Positions 1 to 6,581 are shown, counted from the stretch's first letter. The stretch is 6,946 bases of DNA from Methanothrix sp. (GCA_011391755.1 JAABPZ010000077.1:1-6946), one strand, 5' to 3'. The notes: generated by a model not told the origin, from the sequence alone. Made by a program: numbers and translations.

Positions 1-2
1 TC

Positions 3-365
3 GATCTGATGGAAGGCGTTATGATCAAGACCGCCGACCAGGATGATGTCACTGCTGAAAACCCGCTCAGATACTACATCTACAAGGATGTCACCATCGA
101 GGGCGCTGAAGCTGCACCCGTAGCTGAAGCCGCACCCGTTGTTGAGGCAGCCCCTGTTGAAGAGACCAAAGCCGTAGAAGAGCCCGCCGCTGAGCCTGCC
201 AAGGTCGAAGAAAACAAGACCGCAGAGGCAGCACACGCAGCTGAGCCCGTCAAGGCTGAAGGAAACGCAACTGAGCCCGCCAAGGAGCAGCCCGGATTCG
301 AGAGCATTCTCGCCATAACCGGCCTCCTGGCAGTCGCCTTTCTGGTACTCGGCAGAAGGGAGTAA
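3..365 (+). CDS. C-terminal end of a PGF-CTERM surface (S-layer-type) protein, 5' end outside the window
   Basis: The frame is open from the window edge, so the first Met codon at position 9 is probably internal and this is the end of a longer gene. Three parts are visible, counting from that Met. Residues 1-31 are a short folded-looking stretch ending YYIYKDVTIEG, which resembles the end of an archaeal S-layer domain. Residues 32-94 are a low-complexity Ala/Glu/Pro/Val spacer with repeated EAAPV units and two N-glycosylation sequons (NKT at 69-71, NAT at 86-88). Residues 95-118 are a PGF-CTERM tail: PGF, a hydrophobic helix, then GRRE. In this family the tail is processed by an archaeosortase and the protein is anchored at the outer membrane face; the spacer would cross the wall space. 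The sorting signal is clear. The S-layer assignment is an inference from the short N-terminal stretch. Confidence 0.8.
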   Translation, partial: DLMEGVMIKTADQDDVTAENPLRYYIYKDVTIEGAEAAPVAEAAPVVEAAPVEETKAVEEPAAEPAKVEENKTAEAAHAAEPVKAEGNATEPAKEQPGFESILAITGLLAVAFLVLGRRE

Positions 366-378
366 GGCAAACAAATAG

Positions 379-417
379 CTGGAGTGCTCTCGGGCTCTCC
401 AGAACTAATCCTTTTTT
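379..417 (+). terminator. Hairpin plus T-tract terminator after the surface-protein gene
   Basis: CTGGAG (379-384) pairs perfectly with CTCCAG (397-402) around a 12-base loop. A run of six T follows at 412-417. It starts 14 bases after the stop codon. Archaeal termination depends mainly on the T-run, so this is a good candidate, although the stem is short. Confidence 0.5.
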
Positions 418-484
418 CAGCAGATGATTCATCTTACGTTTCTTTGTACTCTATTCTGACCTCATGCCAAATTCCCACCAAAAA

Positions 485-493
485 TGATATATA
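485..493 (+). promoter_or_regulatory. Candidate TATA box for the small repeat protein
   Basis: TGATATATA follows an A-rich stretch in the otherwise featureless 366-624 gap. Transcription would start about 25 bases downstream, near 515-520, giving a leader of roughly 105 bases before the TTG start. Long leaders are common in Methanosarcinales. Nothing else coding was seen in this gap. Confidence 0.35.
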
Positions 494-611
494 GCCTTCT
501 GCAAATCCGAACTAACCGATCATCCTGGTAGAATGGAGGACTTTGAAGCAGCATTTGCTGATTCTAATCTTGCAGCTTCAGAGAGATTTCCGGGGAGATC
601 AAAAGAATAAA

Positions 612-618
612 GGGAGGT
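612..618 (+). promoter_or_regulatory. Ribosome binding site that decides a TTG start
   Basis: GGGAGGT lies six bases before the TTG at 625. It matches the archaeal 16S tail and supports TTG over the in-frame ATG at 646, which has no such site at a usable distance. The TTG start also adds the lysine expected at the front of the signal peptide. Confidence 0.7.
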
Positions 619-624
619 CTAATA

Positions 625-990
625 TTGAAGACGATCGCATCCATTATGCTTGTTGCACTGATGATGCTGCTCACGGCCATGGCCGTAAATGCAGAAGAGC
701 ATGCTTCTGAAGCTGCAACTGCGGCAGTCACTGTTGCAGAAGAGAAGGTCAACGAGAGCGCTACCGAGGCAAAAGAGATGGTAGAGGAAGCCGCTACTAA
801 GGCTGAAGAAACTGTCAACGAGAGCGCTACCGAAGCAAAAGAGAAGGTAGAGGAAGCTGCTACTAAAGCAGAAGAGACTGTCCACGAGACCGCAGCAAAA
901 GAGGCTAAGGAGCAGCCCGGATTTGAGGGCATCTTCGCCATAGCCGGCCTGCTGGCAGTCGCAAGCCTTGTTCTCTGCAAGAGAGAGTAA
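625..990 (+). CDS. Small secreted LEA-like 11-residue-repeat protein with PGF-CTERM anchor
   Basis: This 121-residue protein has three parts. Residues 1-23 form a signal peptide with Lys2, a hydrophobic core and a VNA cleavage site. Residues 42-96 consist of five consecutive 11-residue units alternating VNESATEAKEM/K and VEEAATKAEET, with the last degenerate. Residues 98-121 are a PGF-CTERM tail. The repeat resembles the hendecads of LEA group 3 proteins and would form an amphipathic, highly charged helix or right-handed coiled coil. The two NES sequons (Asn43, Asn65) fall at the same repeat position, so glycans could line one face. It is probably exported, trimmed by an archaeosortase and anchored in the envelope, perhaps as a spacer or stress-protective protein; its exact role is unknown. 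The tail is nearly identical to that of the gene upstream, AKEQPGFE being shared exactly. Confidence 0.85.
   Translation: MKTIASIMLVALMMLLTAMAVNAEEHASEAATAAVTVAEEKVNESATEAKEMVEEAATKAEETVNESATEAKEKVEEAATKAEETVHETAAKEAKEQPGFEGIFAIAGLLAVASLVLCKRE
748..912 (+). repeat. 66-bp tandem repeat, 2.5 copies, inside the small surface-protein gene
   Basis: The units are 748-813, 814-879 and a degenerate half unit at 880-912. The first two differ at only a few positions, for example GAGGCA/GAAGCA and ATG/AAG, so the duplication is recent or kept homogeneous. Each 66-bp unit encodes two 11-residue motifs, which points to growth by in-frame slippage or unequal crossing-over. Confidence 0.85.
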
Positions 991-991
991 A

Positions 992-1018
992 GGGCGTCTT
1001 GCCCCAAATTCATTTTTT
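992..1018 (+). terminator. Hairpin plus T-tract terminator after the small repeat protein
   Basis: GGGC (992-995) pairs with GCCC (1001-1004) around a five-base loop directly after the stop codon. Six T follow at 1013-1018. The stem is short, but the T-run fits archaeal termination. Confidence 0.5.
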
Positions 1019-1043
1019 CCCAAATAAAAATTGATATTAACGT

Positions 1044-1050
1044 TTTATAC
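1044..1050 (+). promoter_or_regulatory. Candidate TATA box for the radical SAM gene
   Basis: TTTATAC lies in a very AT-rich stretch 48 bases before the ATG at 1098. A start near 1072 would leave a leader of about 25 bases. The GGTGA at 1087-1091 is the ribosome site, six bases before the ATG. The upstream ATGs at 1067, 1076 and 1085 are out of frame. Confidence 0.5.
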
Positions 1051-1097
1051 CATTATTATACATATTATGAACGCCATGGATAATATGGTGAATATTA

Positions 1098-2114
1098 ATG
1101 GCTTCAGAGACGATTAGAGAGGCCCTCTTCTGGAAAAAGCAGGACGGCGACGTAGAGTGCAGTCTCTGCCACCAGCAATGCCGTATCCGGCCTGGAAAGA
1201 GGGGTATCTGCGGGGTGCGGGAAAATCAGAATGAAAAGCTGATGACCCTGGTATACGGAAACCTGGTGGCCGCCAATGCCGACCCCATTGAGAAGAAGCC
1301 CTTCTTTCATTTTCTGCCGGGCAGCCTCACCTATTCCATAGCCACGGTAGGCTGCAACTTTCGCTGCCTGCACTGCCAGAATGCCGACATCTCTCAACTG
1401 CCCAGGGAAACCGGTCGGATACCAGGAGAATTCGTTGCCCCAAAGAATGTGGTTACAGAGGCTTGTGCTCTCGGCTGTCAGTCCATCGCCTACACTTATT
1501 CCGAGCCCACCATCTTCTTCGAGTATGCCTTTGATGTGGCAGCACTGGCCCACGAGGCCGGCCTGAAGAATGTCTTTGTCAGCAACGGCTACATGGGTGA
1601 AGAGGCAGCGCAAAAGATCATTCCCCTGATGAATGGCATTAACATCGACCTGAAGGGTGATGATCAATTCTACCGCAAGGTCTGTGGAGCAAAGCTGGAT
1701 CCGGTTTTACATAACATCGATTTGCTCTGGAAGAAGGGCGTCTGGGTTGAGGTTACCACCCTCCTCATTCCCGGCTACAACGACTCCGAGGCAGTGCTGA
1801 CGGATCTTGCCACGTTTTTGGCCGGCGTGAGCCAGGATATGCCCTGGCATATCTCCGCCTTCTATCCCATGTATAAGATGAAAGAGGTTCCAAGAGCAGG
1901 GATGGAGTCGCAACGCCTGGGCCTGGAAGCAGGCCGCAAGGCGGGATTGAAGTACGTCTATGCCGGTAACATTCCCGGCGAGAGCGAGAATACCCTCTGC
2001 CCGGTTTGCAAAGAGGTCCTCATCGAGCGGCTGGGATATCAGATCCTCGGAAATTCCGTGATCGATGGACATTGCAGCAAATGCAACGCAAAGCTTGCCG
2101 GGGTTTGGAAGTAA
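1098..2114 (+). CDS. amrS: AmmeMemoRadiSam-system radical SAM enzyme (AmrS family)
   Basis: This 338-residue cytoplasmic protein has the full length usual for the family. The radical SAM cluster motif C86-NFR-C90-LH-C93 binds the 4Fe-4S cluster that cleaves S-adenosylmethionine. An N-terminal cysteine cluster (C21, C24, C28, C38, in CSLCHQQC...GICGVR) and a C-terminal pair of CxxC knuckles (C301/C304 and C326/C329) are typical of this branch of COG1180, distant relatives of pyruvate formate-lyase activase. Other recognisable blocks are YTYSEPTIFFEY at 132-143, NIDLKG at 182-187 and LLIPGYND at 222-229. The family is named for its genomic association with AMMECR1 and MEMO proteins. Neither partner is in this window and I do not assign a substrate. 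Its own promoter candidate and the terminator before it suggest independent transcription. No clear terminator follows it. Confidence 0.92.
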   Translation: MASETIREALFWKKQDGDVECSLCHQQCRIRPGKRGICGVRENQNEKLMTLVYGNLVAANADPIEKKPFFHFLPGSLTYSIATVGCNFRCLHCQNADISQLPRETGRIPGEFVAPKNVVTEACALGCQSIAYTYSEPTIFFEYAFDVAALAHEAGLKNVFVSNGYMGEEAAQKIIPLMNGINIDLKGDDQFYRKVCGAKLDPVLHNIDLLWKKGVWVEVTTLLIPGYNDSEAVLTDLATFLAGVSQDMPWHISAFYPMYKMKEVPRAGMESQRLGLEAGRKAGLKYVYAGNIPGESENTLCPVCKEVLIERLGYQILGNSVIDGHCSKCNAKLAGVWK

Positions 2115-2155
2115 TTTTGGTTCCTCGCTGTTTCGCGTGGGTAATCGAATAATCG

Positions 2156-2285
2156 AGTCCTCTGTGAGTCCTCCGTGCGCTCTGTGTCTCTGTGGTGGTA
2201 GTCCGTAAACCATTGGTTATAACCAGTGGCTAACGACGTTTTCACCACAGAGACACCACAGTTCACAGAGAACGCACAGAGCGAC
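2156..2285. repeat. Imperfect inverted repeat with CTCTGTG-type arms around a near-perfect palindrome
   Basis: The left arm at 2184-2197 (GTGTCTCTGTGGTG) is exactly complementary to 2243-2256. Both arms continue outward as degenerate CTCTGTG/CACAGAG motifs to about 2156 and 2285. At the centre, 2210-2229 is a 20-base palindrome with one mismatched pair around GGTTATAACC. No ORF belongs to it. From memory, CTCTGTG-rich units like this are dispersed in many environmental bacterial and archaeal genomes. It could be a REP- or MITE-like non-autonomous element. The remainder of 2286-2358 shows only a small palindrome, TAACCT-G-AGGTTA, at 2310-2322. Confidence 0.7.
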
Positions 2286-2358
2286 TAACTAACAACTGGA
2301 AAAACATAATAACCTGAGGTTAGCAACCGGAAATAGCGAAGAGCCTCAAAAAATATCT

Positions 2359-2604
2359 GCAAAAAGATGGCGGTCCGGCGAGCCTAAGGCTCAGGCCTTC
2401 TCCACCTCAGCCTTGACCAGCCGGTGCACCTCTCCGGCATCGGCCTTGCCGCGCGTCTTCTTCATGACCAAACCCACTACTAAGTTCAGGGCCCGCTCGC
2501 TGCCTGCTTTGTAGTCCGCCACGGCTTCGCGCACTGCCTTTTGCACGGTATCGTCCTCCGCTTTGCATAGGCCCAGGGCCAGGACGATTTCTCCAGGCGT
2601 GCTG
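2359..2604 (-). pseudogene. gatB: gatB 3'-end fragment, copy 1 (displaced, with internal deletion)
   Basis: The minus strand encodes the C-terminal tail of Asp/Glu-tRNA amidotransferase subunit B, the YqeY-like tRNA-contacting domain: VADYKAGSERAL, then VVGLVMKKTRGKAD, ending in a TGA at 2391-2393. The upstream stretch PGEIVLALGL (to about 2604) also fits GatB, but the similarity then stops and no start or body is present. Compared with copies 2 and 3 it lacks seven codons (21 bases), apparently deleted between two TCCGCCAC repeats, and has Leu for Phe in ALNF. Homology to copy 2 continues past the stop to GCAAAAAGATGGCGG at 2359. It is probably not functional. Confidence 0.8.
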
Positions 2605-2669
2605 CCATTATTATCTCGCAGATGGATAAAACGCAATCGATTCTCTTACCTCTTTTTTCTTCGTAAAGA

Positions 2670-2678
2670 TTTATATCC
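2670..2678 (+). promoter_or_regulatory. Candidate TATA box for the DUF4062 gene
   Basis: TTTATATCC follows an A/T-rich TCGTAAAGA just right of the gatB fragment. A transcript start near 2697 would give a leader of about 85 bases. The stretch 2605-2780 holds no gene. Confidence 0.45.
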
Positions 2679-2780
2679 CATCTCGTATTGTTCCATGCAA
2701 TCAGGAGGGAGTTCAACGGTATCGGTCGCGTTTGCTTTGGAGCTATTGGCATCGTTGGCTGATATCCTGAAGGTGAAATC

Positions 2781-4286
2781 GTGACAGAAAAGCATCGCGT
2801 GTTCGTCAGTTCCGTGCAGAAAGAGCTGGCATCTGAAAGGCGCGCCGTGCACGATTTCGTCGAGGGCGATGCTCTTTTGAGCCGCTTTTTCAAGGTTTTC
2901 TTGTTCGAGGATCTGCCTGCTTCCGGCCAGAGACCAGACGAACTCTACCTGGCCGAGATAGACCAAAGCGTGGTTTACATTGGCCTGTTTGGCAACCAGT
3001 ACGGCCACGAGGACAAGACCGGTTTTTCACCAACCGAAGCCGAGTTTGATCGGGCCACCGTCGCAGGGAAGGAAAGGTTGATTTTCGTCAAAGGCAGCGA
3101 CGATTTGTCCCGCCACCCAAAGATGCAAGCACTGATTAAGAAGGCCAGCGGCCAGCTCAACCGTCGCCGCTTTAGCAGCATTGAGGAATTGACGGCACAG
3201 ATTTATGCCAGCCTCGTCGAATACCTCACGGGCTGCGGTGCCATTCAGTCTCGGCCTTTTGATGCCATCGCCTGCCCGGATGCAACATTCGATGACATCT
3301 CTCAAAAGAAGCTGACTGAATTCCTGGAGCGCGCAAAGAGCGCTCGCGGGTACGTGCTCGGTCCTGATACGTCCATGGAAAAGGCGCTCACTCACTTGAA
3401 TTTGCTCGATGGGACGCATCCCAAACACGCTGCCATCCTTCTATTCGGCAAGGAACCGCAGCGGTTTCTCATCTCGTCCGAGGTGAAGTGTCTTCACTTT
3501 CACGGCACACAGGTTTGCAAACCCATTCCATCCTATCAGATTTACCGGGGCACTGTCTTTGATTTAGTGAACCAGGCAGTTGATTTCGTCATGTCGAAAA
3601 TAGATCGCGCCGTGGGCACTCGGTCGGAAGGGCCGGTCGCGCCTGTGACCTACGAATTGCCCCGCGAAGCGGTCGCTGAAGCCATTGTCAATGCCGTAGC
3701 CCACCGGGACTATGCCTCCAATGCATCCGTTCAGGTCATGCTCTTTTCGGACCGTCTTGAAGTCTGGAACCCCGGCCATCTTCCAGCGCCTCTTACCATC
3801 GAATCGCTCCGCGTTCCCCATGCCTCGATTCCTCATAATCCGCTGATTGCCGAACCGCTATTTCTCACTCGCTACATCGAGAAAGCCGGTACCGGCACAC
3901 TCGACATGATTGCTCTGTGCGAGGCGGCAGGCCTGCCGACGCCCGGCTTTAGCCAGGAGGGCGGACAGTTCATTCAGGTTTTGTGGCGCGATTGGCTCAC
4001 GGATACCATGCTGGAAGAGCTGGGCATCGATGAGCGTCAGCGTGAAGTCGTGCAATTCCTGCGCGGGCATGGGCGCATCACAAATACGGAATATCAGAAG
4101 GCTTTCGGCGTCTCGAAGCCCACTGCGAGCAGAAACTTGAATGCCCTGCTGCAAAAACAGGTCTTAATTAAAGTAGGCCAAACCGGGAAAGGCACCTACT
4201 ACATCCTGAATTCGCAGGGGATCACAAAGGGCTCATCAAGGTCTCAAACGGCTCATTCAGAGACAAATAAGGAGCATCGGACATGA
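2781..4286 (+). CDS. DUF4062 - RecG-like HATPase - winged-helix protein
   Basis: This 501-residue protein starts at GTG, with AGGTGA at 2771-2776 as ribosome site and an in-frame stop at 2760 that rules out earlier starts. Residues 4-105 are a DUF4062 domain: HRVFVSSVQKEL, IDQSVVYIGLFGNQYG, and the conserved GFSPTEAEFDRA. Residues 165-405 match the ATP-binding module that follows AlbA_2 domains in RecG-like regulators. This module has a GHKL-type N-box E300-AIV-N304 with HRDY at 308-311, an EVWNPG turn at 327-332 and GTGT at 370-373. Residues 412-476 form a winged helix (TNTEYQKAFGVSKPTASRNL). The AlbA_2 domain normally found in front of the ATPase is replaced by DUF4062. I infer a nucleotide-sensing DNA-binding protein of a defence locus; DUF4062 may be a TIR-like effector or sensor, which is speculative. 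The stop overlaps the HsdS remnant (ATGA), indicating a former operon. Confidence 0.85.
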   Translation: MTEKHRVFVSSVQKELASERRAVHDFVEGDALLSRFFKVFLFEDLPASGQRPDELYLAEIDQSVVYIGLFGNQYGHEDKTGFSPTEAEFDRATVAGKERLIFVKGSDDLSRHPKMQALIKKASGQLNRRRFSSIEELTAQIYASLVEYLTGCGAIQSRPFDAIACPDATFDDISQKKLTEFLERAKSARGYVLGPDTSMEKALTHLNLLDGTHPKHAAILLFGKEPQRFLISSEVKCLHFHGTQVCKPIPSYQIYRGTVFDLVNQAVDFVMSKIDRAVGTRSEGPVAPVTYELPREAVAEAIVNAVAHRDYASNASVQVMLFSDRLEVWNPGHLPAPLTIESLRVPHASIPHNPLIAEPLFLTRYIEKAGTGTLDMIALCEAAGLPTPGFSQEGGQFIQVLWRDWLTDTMLEELGIDERQREVVQFLRGHGRITNTEYQKAFGVSKPTASRNLNALLQKQVLIKVGQTGKGTYYILNSQGITKGSSRSQTAHSETNKEHRT

Positions 4287-4504
4287 TCAAGCTGTGCAAG
4301 GCTGAAGGCGTGCCTTCGGCACCGTTGGGGCTGCACAGCACCTTCCTGATGCAGGGAGACCTCCTGCCCAATCCGGACTGGTCCAGGCTGTCGTTATTCG
4401 ACCGCAAGGACTGGACACGAGTGCGGTTTGAGGATGTGGTGCAAAACGTGAACGAAACCGAGCGAAGCCCGGAAGAGGCGGGCATCGAGCGGATTACCAC
4501 GTGA
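4283..4504 (+). pseudogene. hsdS: Truncated type I restriction specificity subunit (HsdS N-terminus)
   Basis: The 73-residue frame contains WTRVRFEDVVQNVNETERSP followed by EEAGIER. This resembles the start of the first target-recognition domain of many HsdS subunits (FGDVV...E...GLER.VGLEHL). The similarity ends right after GIER; three further residues (ITT) and a TGA follow, and the gatB copy 2 homology begins at 4517. A normal HsdS has about 400 residues, so over 80% is missing and the product cannot recognise DNA. The ATG at 4283 overlaps the upstream TGA, suggesting the two were co-translated. The first 40 residues are not typical of HsdS, so the original start is uncertain. It is probably a scar of the event that placed the gatB copy here. 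Confidence 0.65.
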
Positions 4505-4516
4505 TAAAGGCCTTCG

Positions 4517-4763
4517 GCAAAAAGATGGCGGGCTGGTGGGCCTGCGGGCTCAGGCCTTCTCCACCTCTTCCTTCACCAGCCGGTGCTACCTCGCCGGCGT
4601 CGGCCTTGCCGCGCGTCTTCTTCATGACCAAACCCACTACGAAGTTCAGGGCCCGCTCGCTGCCTGCTTTGTAGTCCGCCACAGCCGCGGCGCTCTCCGC
4701 CACGGCTTCACGCACTGCTTTTTGCACGGCATCGTCCTCTGCCTTGCATAGGCCCAGGGCCAG
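4517..4763 (-). pseudogene. gatB: gatB 3'-end fragment, copy 2 (frameshifted)
   Basis: The minus strand encodes VQKAVREAVAESAAAVADYK and the VVGLVMKKTRGKADAGEV block of the GatB C-terminus. An extra T at about 4587 (CCGGTGCTACC against CCGGTGCACC in copies 1 and 3) then shifts the frame. Without it the reading would end VHRLVKEEVEKA with TGA at 4550-4552, as in copy 1. Over the shared stretch I count about seven substitutions and one insertion against copy 3, roughly 95% identity. On its 5' side the homology ends at GCCCAGGGCCAG (4763), earlier than in copy 1. It has no start or body and is a dead remnant. Confidence 0.82.
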
Positions 4764-4766
4764 ACT

Positions 4767-4803
4767 ACCTCATGTGGAGGTGCTCTTGCGCTTATTTTTT
4801 TTT
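4767..4803 (+). terminator. Weak hairpin and T9 tract between gatB copy 2 and the DUF262 gene
   Basis: ACCTC (4767-4771) pairs with GAGGT (4777-4781), and nine T follow at 4795-4803. On the plus strand this could stop transcripts coming from the DUF4062/hsdS side before they run antisense into the DUF262 gene. The 13-base gap between stem and T-run makes the pairing only suggestive. Otherwise 4764-4820 holds nothing recognisable. Confidence 0.3.
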
Positions 4804-4820
4804 GCAGAGCCTTTTGCTAA

Positions 4821-6536
4821 TCAATACGAGTCACGTAACTTTTGAAGTAGTTCACAATGGCGCGCTTCGAGCTTAGGCGGACCGAAAGATTGCAGTTCCA
4901 TTACCCTTACCGAGTTAGGCAATGTCTCTACTCTGTCTTTGAAGTAGCGCTGTTTCTTTTCAGCGAAGTCAAGATTGCCTAACGACGTATTCTTGCGAGG
5001 AGATAGAAGCAATAAGTTGCCAAGGCGATGCAGCCAAAAATCCCGCTGTTCCTGCGTGAAATCCGTAGACCAGAGGCGGTTTGCAGCGGGATTCTGTGGT
5101 AAGATATGCTCAACACTAATCTCATCTGGAAGGTTAAGCACTGATGAGTGACCAAAATACAGACGCTCTAAGCGCAACAATACATATTTGGCAAAGCGCC
5201 TCCCGTAGATAGGACCATCAAGTAAGGTAATCAATTGATTGCGATCGTATGTAAACACAGATGCAGACATCACATCGTCTGGTGTTTTCGCTTTCTCAAT
5301 GGCCTTCAGCACGTCGTTCATGTTCTGGATGCGCTGTGTCGGTGTGAGCTGCATTATCCAGTCAGCAGAGAACTTGTTGTCAAGTCTCTTCGCTAAGTTG
5401 AGCAGGCCCTTGAGTTTGAACTTATGGTACCAAGCCAGTATGGGCGGAATCCAGTCGGTGGCTGGCAATCCACGCCGCATGACGATTATATAATTTCGAT
5501 ATTCGTTACCCAACGATGCCGAAAGAGATGAATTGAACAAGATGGAATCGTCGTAGGCAATTTTGTAAGCTTTCACTGCCTCGAAAGTGGCTAGACCTTT
5601 TGTCAGGAGTGGCGGCTTAGCGCTATAAATGCGTTCATCGAATTCTTTGAGCAAACTCTCGCGGGCTTTATCCTTGACATAGATCGTACGCACTAGCGAA
5701 AGGAAGCGATCGAACTCATCACGACCAAGCTCACCTTCTATCTCTTCCCAGTAATTAGCCCACTTGTCGCTCTCTTTTGGACTATTCAATTCCCCCAAAT
5801 TGCGAGCTTTGAGAATATCGCTATTTGACAGCGGGATGCCGCGGTGGTTAAGAATTGTGAATAGCCGAAATGCGTCATCCAAGTCCTCTGTGGCGACATA
5901 AATAAACAGCACATTGTTCAGCAGGTATTTGACAAAGCGCCCGAGAGCTTCGCCATCTGAAAAACGCTTCTTATCATCGAAGCACTCCTGAATGGTACGT
6001 AATCCATGAGCCATATTGGCCAATGACAGGATCTTGCTCTTCTCGAACTCCATCAAGTCAGGACTTTGCGTGCCACCGTCCGGCTTAATGAAACTCTCAA
6101 TAAAATTATCCACGTCGTCACGAATTCTATATACAATGCGTGTACGACCAGGGATATTCATCCATTCGATTTCATCTTGGTAAAGCATACCGCGACAAGC
6201 TGCTTTTAATTTCTTGTCGTTGACTCTGTCTCGGATACTGGCCAATAGCAAATAAAGCGTGCTCAAGCGTTGCTGTCCATCGAGGACTTCGCATTCCTCG
6301 AAGCTCACGCCATCGACCGTTGTTGCTGCCTTTCTCAAGACCATCGATCCAAGAAAATACTGCCCCTCCGAATTATGTTCGCTGGCATAGTTTATGTCGT
6401 CGATAAGTTCTGAAATTTCATCCTTTCCCCAAACGTAAGGCCTCTGATATGCAGGGATGCTGAACCAGAAATTCATAAACACCTCGCTAACGAGGACCTT
6501 TGCACTATCGATTTGGCCTTTTTTGCCAGCACTCAT
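4821..6536 (-). CDS. DUF262-DUF1524 (GmrSD-type) restriction protein
   Basis: This 571-residue protein starts at ATG with AAGGGAG at 6544-6550, seven bases upstream. The N-terminal DUF262 domain shows FSIPAYQRPYVW (25-36), the nucleotide-binding DGQQR signature (86-90, followed by LSTL) and FTILNHRGIPLSNSDILKA (226-244). The C-terminal DUF1524 domain is an HNH-type nuclease: EHILPQNP at 476-483 and HRLGNL at 503-508, with N516, N521 and the F524/K527 region after it. All key residues are present and the length is normal, so it is likely active. GmrSD-family enzymes are NTP-dependent type IV endonucleases that cut phage DNA with modified, often glucosylated, bases. Here the S and D halves are in one chain. 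The substrate cannot be read from the sequence. The gene looks AT-richer than the genes to its left, in line with horizontal transfer. Confidence 0.92.
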   Translation of the reverse strand: MSAGKKGQIDSAKVLVSEVFMNFWFSIPAYQRPYVWGKDEISELIDDINYASEHNSEGQYFLGSMVLRKAATTVDGVSFEECEVLDGQQRLSTLYLLLASIRDRVNDKKLKAACRGMLYQDEIEWMNIPGRTRIVYRIRDDVDNFIESFIKPDGGTQSPDLMEFEKSKILSLANMAHGLRTIQECFDDKKRFSDGEALGRFVKYLLNNVLFIYVATEDLDDAFRLFTILNHRGIPLSNSDILKARNLGELNSPKESDKWANYWEEIEGELGRDEFDRFLSLVRTIYVKDKARESLLKEFDERIYSAKPPLLTKGLATFEAVKAYKIAYDDSILFNSSLSASLGNEYRNYIIVMRRGLPATDWIPPILAWYHKFKLKGLLNLAKRLDNKFSADWIMQLTPTQRIQNMNDVLKAIEKAKTPDDVMSASVFTYDRNQLITLLDGPIYGRRFAKYVLLRLERLYFGHSSVLNLPDEISVEHILPQNPAANRLWSTDFTQEQRDFWLHRLGNLLLLSPRKNTSLGNLDFAEKKQRYFKDRVETLPNSVRVMELQSFGPPKLEARHCELLQKLRDSY

Positions 6537-6581
6537 GATTTATCTCCCTTCGAATTGGATTGGACTTTAGTGACACTTCTG

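Noticed and set aside
748..912. Regular 66-bp repeats as a CRISPR array
   Set aside because: The repeats are directly adjacent with no unique spacers and encode in-frame 11-residue motifs of a secreted protein.
564..1023. Long minus-strand frames opposite the small repeat protein
   Set aside because: They arise from the repetitive, Ala/Glu-rich coding strand; the plus frame has a signal peptide, ribosome site and sorting tail.
1104..1667. 187-codon minus-strand frame inside the radical SAM gene
   Set aside because: The plus strand holds all family motifs; the antisense frame has no recognisable features.
2391..2636. Open frame of 81 codons on the minus strand as an independent small gene
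   Set aside because: Its sequence is the GatB C-terminus with a deletion and unrelated bases in front; it shares DNA homology with the two other copies, so it is called a fragment.
2115..2780. A tRNA or other RNA gene as the integration target in the long gap
   Set aside because: No cloverleaf or CCA-type end was seen on either strand; the gap is explained by the inverted repeat, the gatB fragment and a promoter.
3027..3428. Minus-strand frames of about 70-135 codons inside the DUF4062 gene
   Set aside because: They are shadows of a gene with clear domains on the plus strand.
4536..4751. 71-codon plus-strand frame opposite gatB copy 2
   Set aside because: It is the antisense of a gatB-derived repeat; no ribosome site or family resemblance was found.
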